Source of the DNA: Luteimonas sp. FCS-9
GTDB taxonomy: Bacteria; Pseudomonadota; Gammaproteobacteria; Xanthomonadales; Xanthomonadaceae
Reading direction: 5' to 3'
Assembly: GCF_001014645.1 (NCBI RefSeq)
Contig: NZ_LASZ01000018.1
Location: forward strand, 17,814-81,813
Length of the DNA: 64,000 bases
Shown here: piece by piece, positions 41,649 to 50,021 of the stretch
Position numbering within the stretch: the stretch's first letter is position 1
How the letters are laid out: each line of letters begins with the position of its first letter
Notes under the pieces: model-generated
Databases searched by the model: none
The model's input: the letters and a program-made list of their open reading frames with translations, nothing else
Told to the model about the DNA's origin: nothing
Program-made: the position numbers and the translations under genes

Positions 41649-44549
41649 ATGTCTTTGAAGACCAATAAGCTCCGTGACGCGGTAACTCTTGCGCTCATCG
41701 CAGGAACAGGTGCCATGGCCAGTGCAGGCTCGGCCGTCGCACAGGAAGGCGATGCCACTACGCTCGATCGCATCCAGGTGACGGGATCGCGTATCCGCTC
41801 GGTCGATATCGAGACCCAGCAGCCTGTGCTCGTCTTGTCGCGTGAAGCGATCGAGCAGACTGGCCGTACCAGCATCGCCGACGTGCTGCAGCAGATCGCG
41901 GTCAACGGCGCAGCGATCAATACACAGTTCAATAACGGCGGTGACGGCTCGGCCGGTGTCGACCTTCGCAACCTGGGTTCCGCACGCACGTTGGTGCTGG
42001 TCAATGGCCGCCGCTGGGTATCCGCACTCGACGGCACTGTGGATCTCAACACCATCCCCGCTGCAATGATCGAGCGCGTGGAGGTGCTGAAGGACGGCGC
42101 TTCGTCCATCTACGGCTCCGATGCAATCGCAGGCGTGGTCAATATCATCACGCGCGACAATTTCGAGGGCGTCGAGGCTCACACCTACTACGGCCAGTTC
42201 AGCCAGGGTGACGGCGAACGCGAATCCCACGACATCACCATCGGTGTTGGCAACGACCGCGGAAACACCGTGTTCGGTGCTTCTTACACCAAGGAAAGCG
42301 CCGTGATGGCCGGCAGCCGCGCGATCTCGCGCGATCCCGTGTTCGGACTCGGCTCGTCCCAGTACAGCGCCACGAGCAAGTTCGGGCGGCTTTGGGACCT
42401 CACGGTCAACGGCACCCCGACCGATGATATCGATGCGTGGTCGCGCGAAGCGGCCATCGATGGACAAACCGGTCGTACGCCCGTTGCCGGCATCGACCAG
42501 TGGGTCATCAACGAGGGGGCCGACGGCCGCGACCTCGGTAACTATCATCGATTCACAAATGCCGACCGCTATAACTTCGCACTGGACAACTACCTGCGCA
42601 CACCGCAGGAGCGGCGTTCTGTCTTTCTGCAGAGCCGTTACGACCTGTCTGACACCATTGCCATTCGCACGGACGCGCTCTTCAATCAGCGCGTGTCGGC
42701 CCAGCAGCTGGCCGGATTCCCGCTGGGCGAAGGCAACTACCTGAGCGGCGACCAGGGCTTGTTGGCGAGCAGCTATTACAACCCCACGAAGGGCACCGCG
42801 AATGCGCGCGAGCTCAACTGGAGTCGTCGCCTGGTCGAGCAGGACCGCTTCTATGAGCAGGACGTCAAGACCTTCCACTGGTACGGCGGACTTGAGGGCT
42901 CGTTCGAAGTCGGCAAGAGGTTCTTCACCTGGGACGTGGGCTTCAACTACAACAGCACTGACCAGATCGACACCCAGGTTGGCGACATCAACATGGGCAA
43001 CCTCCGCCTCGCCACCGGGGCGTCGTTCCTCGATACCGATGGCGTCGTGAAGTGCGGCGCACCTGGTGCAGTGATCGATGGCTGCGTGCCGTTCAATCCC
43101 TTCTCAAGCCCGGGTGAACTGTCTCAGGCACAGATCGACTACATCCTGTTCACTGCGAAGGACAAGTACCACAACAAGAGCCGCAGCGTGACTGCGAACA
43201 TCTCTGGCGATGTGGTCGAGCTGCCTGCCGGCATGATGGGGTTCGCAGCGGGCATCGAGCGTCGTAAGGAGTCTGGTTATGACAATCCCGACGCGTTTGT
43301 TTCGGCAGGCCTCAGCTCGGGCAATGCCCGCCAGCCGACTTCCGGCGGCTACGATCTCAACGATGCCTACTTGGAGCTGCTGATCCCGCTCTTCAAAGAT
43401 CTCCCGGGCATGGACCTGCTGGAGCTCAACCTGGCGACGCGCTATTCCGATTACAGCAACTTCGGCGATACGCTCAACAGCAAGGCAGGCTTCAAGTGGA
43501 AGCCGTTTGCTGACCTGATGGTGCGCGGCAACTGGGCCCAAGGCTTCCGCGCACCTTCCATCAGCAACTTGTTCGGCGGTGCCGGGGCTTCGTACGACAC
43601 CTATGGCGATCCCTGCTCGATCGATAGCCCGTATTACAACAATGCAGGCGTTGCCCAGCGCTGCGCCGCGGCCGGCGTCCCCATGTACACCCAGCGCGAC
43701 GGTTATGGGTCGCAGACTGCATACCCGCTGGACTGGGTGTCCAATGTCGACCTGCAGCCGGAAACGGCAATCAGCAAGACGCTGGGGTTTGTCTACAGCC
43801 CTGCTTACGTCCGCAGCTTCGACGTCTCGTTGGATTGGTGGAAGATCAACATCGCCGATGCGATTTCCCGCCCGACCATCACGTACATGCTGGACCAGTG
43901 CTTCGTGGAGAACGACGCGGGTTGGTGCTCGATCGTGAACAACAGTCAGATCACCCGCAACGCATTGGGTGAAATCACCTACTTTGCTCGCGGCCTGCAG
44001 AACCTTGGCGAAGTGGAAGTTGAGGGCTACGACTTTACGGTTCGCTACGGTCTTCCGGAGACGAGCTTCGGTGCGTTCAACTTCGTGTGGGATAGCTCCT
44101 ACATGTCCTCGTACCGCAGCAAGTCCACGCCCGAATCCGACTGGGGGGACTCCGAAGTCGGCCTGTACAGTGACCGCTCGCCGATCTGGCGCGTGCGATC
44201 CAACTTAAACGCCAACTGGACGCTGGGTGACTTCGGCATGAGTTGGAGCACCCGCTACTACTCGGGCATGTACGAGAGCTGCAAGTTCCCCTCCGTGGCG
44301 GCCCTGTGCAGCGATCCGAACCGTGTTATCGAAAGCGGTGCCTCGCCGCGTCACCGCCTGGGTTCGGTCACCTATCATGACGTGCAGGGCCGTTACAAGC
44401 TGCCTTGGAATGGTCAGGTTGCGCTCGGCGTGAACAATCTGTTCGAGAAGGACCCGCCGGTCTCGACGCGCGCGGCGTACAACTCCTACGACCCGCAGTA
44501 CGAAACCCCCGGCCGTTACTACTACATGGAGTACCGCCAGAACTTCTGA
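41649..44549 (+). CDS. TonB-dependent outer membrane receptor
   Basis: A 966-residue outer-membrane active transporter. The signal peptide (about residues 1-32, TLALIAGTGAMASAGSAVAQ) is followed by LDRIQVTGSRIRSVD, serving as TonB-box and plug start. The plug contains SREAIEQTGRTSIADVLQQ, GSARTLVLVNGRRWV, ERVEVLKDGASSIYGSDAIAGVVNIITR, and the barrel ends YYYMEYRQNF with a terminal Phe. Barrel segments VRGNWAQGFRAPSISNLFG and LKPETAISKTLGFVYSP-like stretches fit the large xanthomonad receptor class whose substrates range from plant-derived oligomers to peptides; none is predictable here. GGAG precedes the ATG at about 8 bases. Codon use is less GC-biased than in neighbours (many third-position A/T). 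It is monocistronic with its own terminator. Confidence 0.95.
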   Translation: MSLKTNKLRDAVTLALIAGTGAMASAGSAVAQEGDATTLDRIQVTGSRIRSVDIETQQPVLVLSREAIEQTGRTSIADVLQQIAVNGAAINTQFNNGGDGSAGVDLRNLGSARTLVLVNGRRWVSALDGTVDLNTIPAAMIERVEVLKDGASSIYGSDAIAGVVNIITRDNFEGVEAHTYYGQFSQGDGERESHDITIGVGNDRGNTVFGASYTKESAVMAGSRAISRDPVFGLGSSQYSATSKFGRLWDLTVNGTPTDDIDAWSREAAIDGQTGRTPVAGIDQWVINEGADGRDLGNYHRFTNADRYNFALDNYLRTPQERRSVFLQSRYDLSDTIAIRTDALFNQRVSAQQLAGFPLGEGNYLSGDQGLLASSYYNPTKGTANARELNWSRRLVEQDRFYEQDVKTFHWYGGLEGSFEVGKRFFTWDVGFNYNSTDQIDTQVGDINMGNLRLATGASFLDTDGVVKCGAPGAVIDGCVPFNPFSSPGELSQAQIDYILFTAKDKYHNKSRSVTANISGDVVELPAGMMGFAAGIERRKESGYDNPDAFVSAGLSSGNARQPTSGGYDLNDAYLELLIPLFKDLPGMDLLELNLATRYSDYSNFGDTLNSKAGFKWKPFADLMVRGNWAQGFRAPSISNLFGGAGASYDTYGDPCSIDSPYYNNAGVAQRCAAAGVPMYTQRDGYGSQTAYPLDWVSNVDLQPETAISKTLGFVYSPAYVRSFDVSLDWWKINIADAISRPTITYMLDQCFVENDAGWCSIVNNSQITRNALGEITYFARGLQNLGEVEVEGYDFTVRYGLPETSFGAFNFVWDSSYMSSYRSKSTPESDWGDSEVGLYSDRSPIWRVRSNLNANWTLGDFGMSWSTRYYSGMYESCKFPSVAALCSDPNRVIESGASPRHRLGSVTYHDVQGRYKLPWNGQVALGVNNLFEKDPPVSTRAAYNSYDPQYETPGRYYYMEYRQNF

Positions 44550-44565
44550 TTCTGGCGAATGCGTC

Positions 44566-44599
44566 AAAACTACGGCCCCTTACGGGGCCGTAGTTTTTT
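44566..44599. terminator. Bidirectional intrinsic terminator after the TonB receptor
   Basis: AAAACTACGGCCCC, TTAC and GGGGCCGTAGTTTT form a perfect 14-bp stem with an extended T-run on the plus strand and A-run on the other side, 16 bases after the stop. It can also serve the minus strand, although the tetR stop is about 180 bases away. Confidence 0.92.
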
Positions 44600-44776
44600 C
44601 CGTGCTCGTCCTTTTCGAAGAACGCCATCGACGATCGGTCACTGCCAGCATCACTACTTGGTCAGCAATTACGCAAGACGAGGGCGCGCGGGCCTATCGG
44701 GCAGTTGAGCGCGATCGAGGCACATCAAAGCATCCGACGGTCTGAACGAAGACTTCCGCCATCAGCAGACTATTTC

Positions 44777-45397
44777 CTACCTCGGCACCAGCGTCTGCGC
44801 CAGATGCTCGACGTAGGCGTCGAACTCCTCCTGCTGCATCCGGGTCTGGTGCAACTGCAGGTTCAACTGCAGGAAACCGACATAAGCGGCGTAGGTCAGG
44901 CGCGCGCGGTGCTGGGCGTCTTCGCGGCCGAGCCCAGCCTGGCGGAACGAGGCGGTCAGGTAGTCGAGCCGGCGCTTGGACACGCGCTCGATGACCGGCT
45001 GCACGGTGGCGTGGTCCTGCGCCTTGAGCAGGGCGCTGTAGATGACGTGCGACTTGTACTCGCGCGCGACCATGTGGAACAGCGCGCGCAGGCGCTCGCG
45101 CGGGTCGGGCATCGTCTCCAGCGCACCGAACAGTGCCTCCTGCTCCACGTTCTCCCAGCGCTCGAGGGCGGCCTGCAACAGCGCGTCGCGCGAGGGGAAG
45201 TGCCAGTAGAAGCTGCCCTTGGTGACGCCGAGACGGCGGGCCAGCGGCTCCACCGCGACGGCCTGCACGCCCGATTCCGCGATCAGGTCGAGGGCGGCCT
45301 GGGCCCAGTCGTCGGCGCTCAGTCGGCCCTGGCGTTCGGTCGGTGCGGCGCCGACCCTGGCGGTGCCGGCGGCGGACGGTGAAGCGGGTCTGCTCAT
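44777..45397 (-). CDS. TetR-family regulator, divergent from fadE
   Basis: A 206-residue one-component repressor. The N-terminal HTH is clear: LSADDWAQAALDLIAESGVQAVAVEPLARRLGVTKGSFYWHFPSRDALLQAAL, residues about 25-78. The C-terminal ligand domain is helical and unassigned, as usual for TetR. The ATG at 45397 gives an N-terminal Ala/Pro-rich tail of about 20 residues. The gene is divergent from the acyl-CoA dehydrogenase, and a 12-base palindrome lies between them, over the fadE start site. This suggests control of fatty-acid beta-oxidation, with an acyl-CoA or fatty acid as inducer (inference). Confidence 0.92.
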   Translation of the reverse strand: MSRPASPSAAGTARVGAAPTERQGRLSADDWAQAALDLIAESGVQAVAVEPLARRLGVTKGSFYWHFPSRDALLQAALERWENVEQEALFGALETMPDPRERLRALFHMVAREYKSHVIYSALLKAQDHATVQPVIERVSKRRLDYLTASFRQAGLGREDAQHRARLTYAAYVGFLQLNLQLHQTRMQQEEFDAYVEHLAQTLVPR

Positions 45398-45467
45398 CGC
45401 GACAGTCTATCCATACGCCTGCGTCGGCAACAGTATCGACACCCCGCCCACGCGCCGCGGCGCAGCA

Positions 45468-45509
45468 TTGACTTCCCCCGGGGCGGTCACCATACTCGAC
45501 CGTACGGTC
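45468..45509 (+). promoter_or_regulatory. fadE promoter with palindromic TetR operator
   Basis: TTGACT (45468-45473), an exact 17-base spacer and CATACT (45491-45496) make a good promoter. The perfect palindrome GACCGTACGGTC (45498-45509) begins one base after the -10, covering the start site. This is the geometry of direct repression by the divergent TetR protein. Confidence 0.65.
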
Positions 45510-45570
45510 AGCATCCGCCACCGCGCGACGCCCGTCGCCTTCCCGCCTGCCACGCCGACTGCCGGAGTCC

Positions 45571-48057
45571 ATGATGAGCGTTGCGATCCCCTTCCTCGCC
45601 TTCCTCCTCGCCGGCGCATTCGCCGCCTACCACCGCCTGCGGCTCGCCTACTGGGCCGCGATCACGATCACGCTACTGCTGGCGTGCTGGCTGCTGGGCG
45701 CGAACGCCACGGCCACGCTCGTCGCGGCGCTTGTCGTCGCCGCGATCGCGGTCCCGCTGCTGATCCCGCCGGTGCGCAAGGCGCTGGTCACCGCGCCGCT
45801 GCTGACGTTCTTCCGCAAGGTGCTCCCGCCGCTGTCGAAGACCGAGCGCATCGCGCTGGAGACCGGCTCGGTCGGCTTCGAGGGCGAACTGTTCACGGGC
45901 GATCCGGACTGGAACATCCTGCTGAACTACCCCAAGCCGCAGCTTACCGCCGAGGAGCAGGCCTTCCTCGACGGCCCGGTCGAGACGCTGTGCGGCATGG
46001 TCGACGACTGGGAGCTCACCCACGTCCATGCCGACCTGCCGCCGGAACTCTGGGCCTACATCAAGGAGAACCGCTTCTTCGGCATGATCATCCCCAAGGC
46101 CTACGGCGGCCTGGGCTTCTCGGCCCTCGCGCACCACAAGGTCATCCAGAAGCTGTCGTCGGTGTCGAGCGTGGTCAGCTCCACGGTCGGCGTGCCGAAC
46201 TCGCTCGGACCCGGCGAACTGCTCAACCACTACGGTACCCAGGCGCAGAAGGACTACTACCTGCCGCGCCTGGCGGTCGGCCAGGAGGTGCCGTGCTTCG
46301 GCCTGACCGGGCCGTTCGCGGGCTCGGACGCGACCTCGATCCCCGACTACGGCATCGTCTGCAAGGGCGAGTGGAACGGCGCCAACGTGCTCGGCGTGCG
46401 GCTGACGTTCGACAAGCGCTACATCACGCTGGCGCCTGTCGCCACGCTCATCGGCCTGGCGTTCCGCATGTACGACCCGGACGGCCTGCTGGGCGATACC
46501 CAGGACATCGGCATCACGCTGGCGCTGCTGCCGCGCGAGACGGAAGGGGTCGAGATCGGCCGTCGCCATTTCCCGCTCAATTCGCCGTTCCAGAATGGCC
46601 CGATCCGCGGCAAGGACGTCTTCATCCCGCTGAGCCAGCTGATCGGGGGCGCGGAGATGGCCGGCAAGGGCTGGAACATGCTCAACGAGTGCCTGGCGGT
46701 GGGCCGTTCGATCACGCTGCCGTCGACGGCCAGCGGCGGCGCCAAGGCCGGCGCCGTGATCACCGGCGCCTACGCGCGCATCCGCAAGCAGTTCGGGCTG
46801 TCGGTCGGCCGCTTCGAGGGCGTCGAGGAAGCGCTCGCGCGCATCGGTGCCAAGGCCTACGCGATCAGCGCGCTGTCGCAGGCGACCGCGGCCGCGGTGG
46901 ACCGCGGCGACGTGCCGTCGGTGCCGTCGGCGATCGCCAAGTACCACTGCACGACGATGAGCCGGGAGGTCATCAGCGACGTCATGGACGTGATCGGGGG
47001 CAAGGGCATCATCCTGGGCCCGCGCAACTTCGCCGGCCGCAATTGGCAGGCCGCGCCGATCGCGATCACCGTCGAGGGCGCGAACATCATGACGCGCAGC
47101 CTGCTGATCTTCGGCCAGGGCGCGATCCTGTGCCATCCGTGGGTCATGCAGGAAATGAAGGCCGCGCAGGACCCCGACGCCGCCGCGGGCCTAGAGGCCT
47201 TCGACCGCAGCCTGTTCGGGCACATCGGCTTCGCGATCTCCAACGCGGTGCGCTCGTTCTGGTTCGGGCTGACCGGCGCGCGCATCGGCGCGGCGCCCGG
47301 CGACGACTACACCCGGCGCTACTTCCGCAAGCTCGACCGCTATTCGGCCAATCTCGCGCTGATGGCCGACGTGTCGATGCTGATGCTCGGCGGCAAGCTG
47401 AAGTTCAAGGAATCGCTGTCGGGCCGGCTCGGCGACGTGCTCAGCCACGTCTACATGGCCAGCGCCATGCTCAAGCGCTACCACGACGAGGGCGCGCCCG
47501 AGGCCGACAAGCCGCTGCTGGCCTGGGCCTTCCACGACAGCGTGCACAAGATCGAGACTTCGCTGTCGGCCGCGCTGCGCAACTTCCCGATCCGTCCGGT
47601 CGGCTGGCTGATGTGGGCGCTGATCTTCCCCCTCGGCCGCCGCGCCGAGGCGCCCGGCGACCGGCTGGGCCACCGCGTGGCCGCGCTGCTGATGAGCCTC
47701 AACGACGCGCGCGAGCGCCTGGCCGAGGGTGTGTTCCTGCAGCCGACCGAGCGCAACCCCGGCGGCCGGATCGCCAGCTACCTGGCCAAGGCGGTCGCGG
47801 CCGAGCCGGTGGAGCGCAAGTTCCTGAAGGCACTCAAGAGCAAGGGCATCGAGGCGCTCGACTACGACGCCCAGCTCGACGAGGCGGTGCGCGAGGGCCA
47901 CATCAGCGCCGAGGAACGGACGCTGCTCGAGGAACTGCGCACGCTGACGCTCGACACGATCACGGTGGACGACTTCGAGGCCGAGGAGTTGCGCTCGGCC
48001 GGCTATCGCGACCTGGTCGCACGACGCCGAGAGGACGGGTCGCGCGAAGCGGCCTGA
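45571..48057 (+). CDS. fadE: Acyl-CoA dehydrogenase FadE
   Basis: An 828-residue FAD enzyme that introduces the 2,3-double bond into acyl-CoAs in beta-oxidation; it has the length of E. coli FadE (814). Two N-terminal hydrophobic helices (about 3-18 and 28-65) are followed by PELWAYIKENRFFGMIIPKAYGGLGFSALAH and the flavin region CFGLTGPFAGSDATSIPD. NECLAVGRSITLPS and MDVIGGKGIILGPRNFAGRNWQAAPIAITVEGANIMTRS complete the catalytic part. The final 280 residues are the FadE-specific DUF1974-type domain. The second ATG (45574) is equally possible as start. GGAG is 7-10 bases upstream. It is regulated by the divergent TetR via the operator at 45498. Confidence 0.95.
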   Translation: MMSVAIPFLAFLLAGAFAAYHRLRLAYWAAITITLLLACWLLGANATATLVAALVVAAIAVPLLIPPVRKALVTAPLLTFFRKVLPPLSKTERIALETGSVGFEGELFTGDPDWNILLNYPKPQLTAEEQAFLDGPVETLCGMVDDWELTHVHADLPPELWAYIKENRFFGMIIPKAYGGLGFSALAHHKVIQKLSSVSSVVSSTVGVPNSLGPGELLNHYGTQAQKDYYLPRLAVGQEVPCFGLTGPFAGSDATSIPDYGIVCKGEWNGANVLGVRLTFDKRYITLAPVATLIGLAFRMYDPDGLLGDTQDIGITLALLPRETEGVEIGRRHFPLNSPFQNGPIRGKDVFIPLSQLIGGAEMAGKGWNMLNECLAVGRSITLPSTASGGAKAGAVITGAYARIRKQFGLSVGRFEGVEEALARIGAKAYAISALSQATAAAVDRGDVPSVPSAIAKYHCTTMSREVISDVMDVIGGKGIILGPRNFAGRNWQAAPIAITVEGANIMTRSLLIFGQGAILCHPWVMQEMKAAQDPDAAAGLEAFDRSLFGHIGFAISNAVRSFWFGLTGARIGAAPGDDYTRRYFRKLDRYSANLALMADVSMLMLGGKLKFKESLSGRLGDVLSHVYMASAMLKRYHDEGAPEADKPLLAWAFHDSVHKIETSLSAALRNFPIRPVGWLMWALIFPLGRRAEAPGDRLGHRVAALLMSLNDARERLAEGVFLQPTERNPGGRIASYLAKAVAAEPVERKFLKALKSKGIEALDYDAQLDEAVREGHISAEERTLLEELRTLTLDTITVDDFEAEELRSAGYRDLVARRREDGSREAA

Positions 48058-48077
48058 GGCGACGAACTGCAAACCCG

Positions 48078-48112
48078 AACGGGCACGGTCCTCCTGCAGG
48101 CCGTGCCCGTTT
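48078..48112 (+). terminator. Intrinsic terminator after fadE
   Basis: AACGGGCACGG and CCGTGCCCGTT form an 11-bp stem, with TTTT completing the right side, 20 bases after the fadE stop. Downstream transcription of the small membrane gene at 48131 would need read-through or a separate promoter, which is not evident. Confidence 0.75.
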
Positions 48113-48130
48113 TCGTATCTGGAGCCGAGC

Positions 48131-48544
48131 ATGCCGTCGAGCAACCTTTCCGCTTTCGACGCCGCGTTGCTGATCGCCTGCGGCGTGCACAGCCTGGCGT
48201 TTGCGCTCTTCCACCTCGCGTTCTGGCGCCTGTTCGGCTGGCCGCGCACGCTGCAGACGACGACGGTCGCCAACCGCGCGATCTTGCAGATCGCCAATGC
48301 GCAACTCGTGCTGGTGTTTGCCGGCGTCGCGTGGCTATGCCTGGCGATGCCGAGCGCGCTCTCCGCCACGCCGCTGGGGCATGCCGCGCTCGCCGGCATG
48401 GCGGCCTTCTGGTGGCTGCGGCTGACGCTGCAGTTCGTCTGGCTCCGTGTGCACCATCCACTGGTGCATGTACTCAGCGCACTGTTCCTGCTCGGCGCGC
48501 TGATGTTCACCGCCCTGGCGGTGCGTGGGTTCGCATCGGGCTGA
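48131..48544 (+). CDS. Small four-helix membrane protein, function unknown
   Basis: A 137-residue protein with four predicted transmembrane helices: about residues 10-32, 48-70, 82-102 and 109-132. Conserved-looking features are CGVHSLAFALFHLAFW in helix 1 and the aromatic AFWWLRLTLQFVWLRVHHPLVH in helix 3 and its loop. It is not assigned to a named family. GGAG lies 9-12 bases before the ATG. It is on the same strand as fadE but separated from it by a terminator-like hairpin, and converges with the NTP/NDP-type transporter gene. Confidence 0.72.
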   Translation: MPSSNLSAFDAALLIACGVHSLAFALFHLAFWRLFGWPRTLQTTTVANRAILQIANAQLVLVFAGVAWLCLAMPSALSATPLGHAALAGMAAFWWLRLTLQFVWLRVHHPLVHVLSALFLLGALMFTALAVRGFASG

Positions 48545-48560
48545 GCGCCATCGCGCGCAG

Positions 48561-49907
48561 CTAGACGGCCGGGTCGCGCCCGCGATCGGGGAGCCGGCGC
48601 TCGGCGCGGACCACGCGCCAGGCGCCGGCCAGCATGCCCGCGGCAATGCCCACGCCGGCCAGGAACACCACCTGCGAGCCCAGCGTGGCCAGCGCCTTGT
48701 GCACCCAGACGAAGGTGACGTCGCTGCCGCGGTAGACCGCGGTGTCGATGACCGCCTTGGCCTTGTAGCGCGATTCGCGGCTCACGCGGGTGTAGAGCGT
48801 CTCGCGCGCGGGCTTCGACAGCGAGAACTCGCTAGCCCGGGTCGCGACCTGCACCAACGCGACCAGCAGCGGATACGGCGAGGCCGCGAGCAGCGAGAAG
48901 CCGATGAGGATCGCGCAGGCCGGCAACAGCAGCAGCGGCGCCACGCCGTAGCGCCGCAGCAGCCAGCGCGTGAGCAGCAACTGGACCGCGATCGTCAGTC
49001 CGTTCACCGCCCAGTCGATCATCGAGTAGTAGCGCGTGGCGGCTTCGGCCGACGGATACGACAGCCGCACGATCGCCGCCTGCTCGTTGTAGAGCAACGT
49101 GCCGACGCCGACGCCGAAGAACATCAGCAATGCCAGCCCGCGCAGCAGGGGGTCGCGGACGATCAGCTTCAGGCCGGCCCACACCGAGCCCCCGATCGCG
49201 CGCTCGTCGTGCGTGGCGCGGCGCGTTTCGTTGCGGCGCGCCCATTCGCGCAGCTTGAGGATGCACAGCAGGCAGACGGCGAGGAACCCCGCGCTGACCA
49301 GCGGCAGGTTCTCCACCCCGATGCGCCCGACCAGCGTCGTCGTCACGATCGGGCCCAGAAAGGCGCCGACCGTGCCGCCGGCGCCGATGTAGCCGTAGTA
49401 GCGCTTGGCATGCGCGTTGTCGAACACGTCCGCCATGAAGCTCCAGAACACGCTCACCGCGAACAGGTTGAACACCGCGATCCAGATGAAGAACAGCGCG
49501 CCGCGTCCCGGCAGCCCGCTGTCGAACGCCCAGCGGAACGCGCCCAGGCAGGCGATGAAGAACAGGTAGACCACCGGCAGGAACACCCGCCGCGGGAACC
49601 GCGACACCAGGGCGCCATACAGCGGCTGCAGCACCAGCATCACGAAGAACGTGCCGGTGAACAGCACCTGCAGCGTGAACTCGCCCAGTGCGATGTCGCG
49701 GGCGGCGGCCCAGTCGAGCATGAAGGCGGGAAACACCGTGGCCGCGTCGCTCGAGGCGCCCATCGCGTCGCGCACCGGGCGCAGCACGTAATAGCCGCAC
49801 AACAGGCAGAAGAAGTACAGCAGCGCCCACCACAGCGGCGGGGATTCGCGCAGCGCGGTCCGGAACTGGCCGCGCGCACGGGGCACGTCGGCGGAACGGT
49901 CGGTCAT
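48561..49907 (-). CDS. NTP/NDP exchange-type (ADP/ATP carrier family) MFS-like transporter
   Basis: A 448-residue integral membrane protein with 11-12 predicted helices. The first helix region contains LCGYYVLRPVRDAMG, a motif typical of bacterial members of the ATP:ADP antiporter (Npt/Tlc) family. Others are FWSFMADVFDNAHAKRYYGYIGAGGTVGAFLGP and KPARETLYTRVSRESRYKAKAVIDT, both hallmarks of the free-living relatives. Nucleotide exchange is proven for obligate intracellular bacteria; the substrate of relatives such as this one is not established. The ATG at 49907 is used. It converges with the small membrane gene and is divergent from the GMC gene. Confidence 0.75.
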   Translation of the reverse strand: MTDRSADVPRARGQFRTALRESPPLWWALLYFFCLLCGYYVLRPVRDAMGASSDAATVFPAFMLDWAAARDIALGEFTLQVLFTGTFFVMLVLQPLYGALVSRFPRRVFLPVVYLFFIACLGAFRWAFDSGLPGRGALFFIWIAVFNLFAVSVFWSFMADVFDNAHAKRYYGYIGAGGTVGAFLGPIVTTTLVGRIGVENLPLVSAGFLAVCLLCILKLREWARRNETRRATHDERAIGGSVWAGLKLIVRDPLLRGLALLMFFGVGVGTLLYNEQAAIVRLSYPSAEAATRYYSMIDWAVNGLTIAVQLLLTRWLLRRYGVAPLLLLPACAILIGFSLLAASPYPLLVALVQVATRASEFSLSKPARETLYTRVSRESRYKAKAVIDTAVYRGSDVTFVWVHKALATLGSQVVFLAGVGIAAGMLAGAWRVVRAERRLPDRGRDPAV

Positions 49908-50021
49908 GGGGGACACGTGCGGGAGGCGGCTGGTCGACGCGCACGTTAGCCGATGGCCCGGGCCGCCGCCAGCGGTCCGGGCGCCCTATCCTTGTCGCCC
50001 CGTCCCGCCTGCGACCCGTCG

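Noticed and set aside
44600..44776. Possible tRNA or small RNA after the TonB receptor terminator
   Set aside because: No cloverleaf, CCA end or promoter-terminator pair is visible in these 177 bases; I see nothing definable there.
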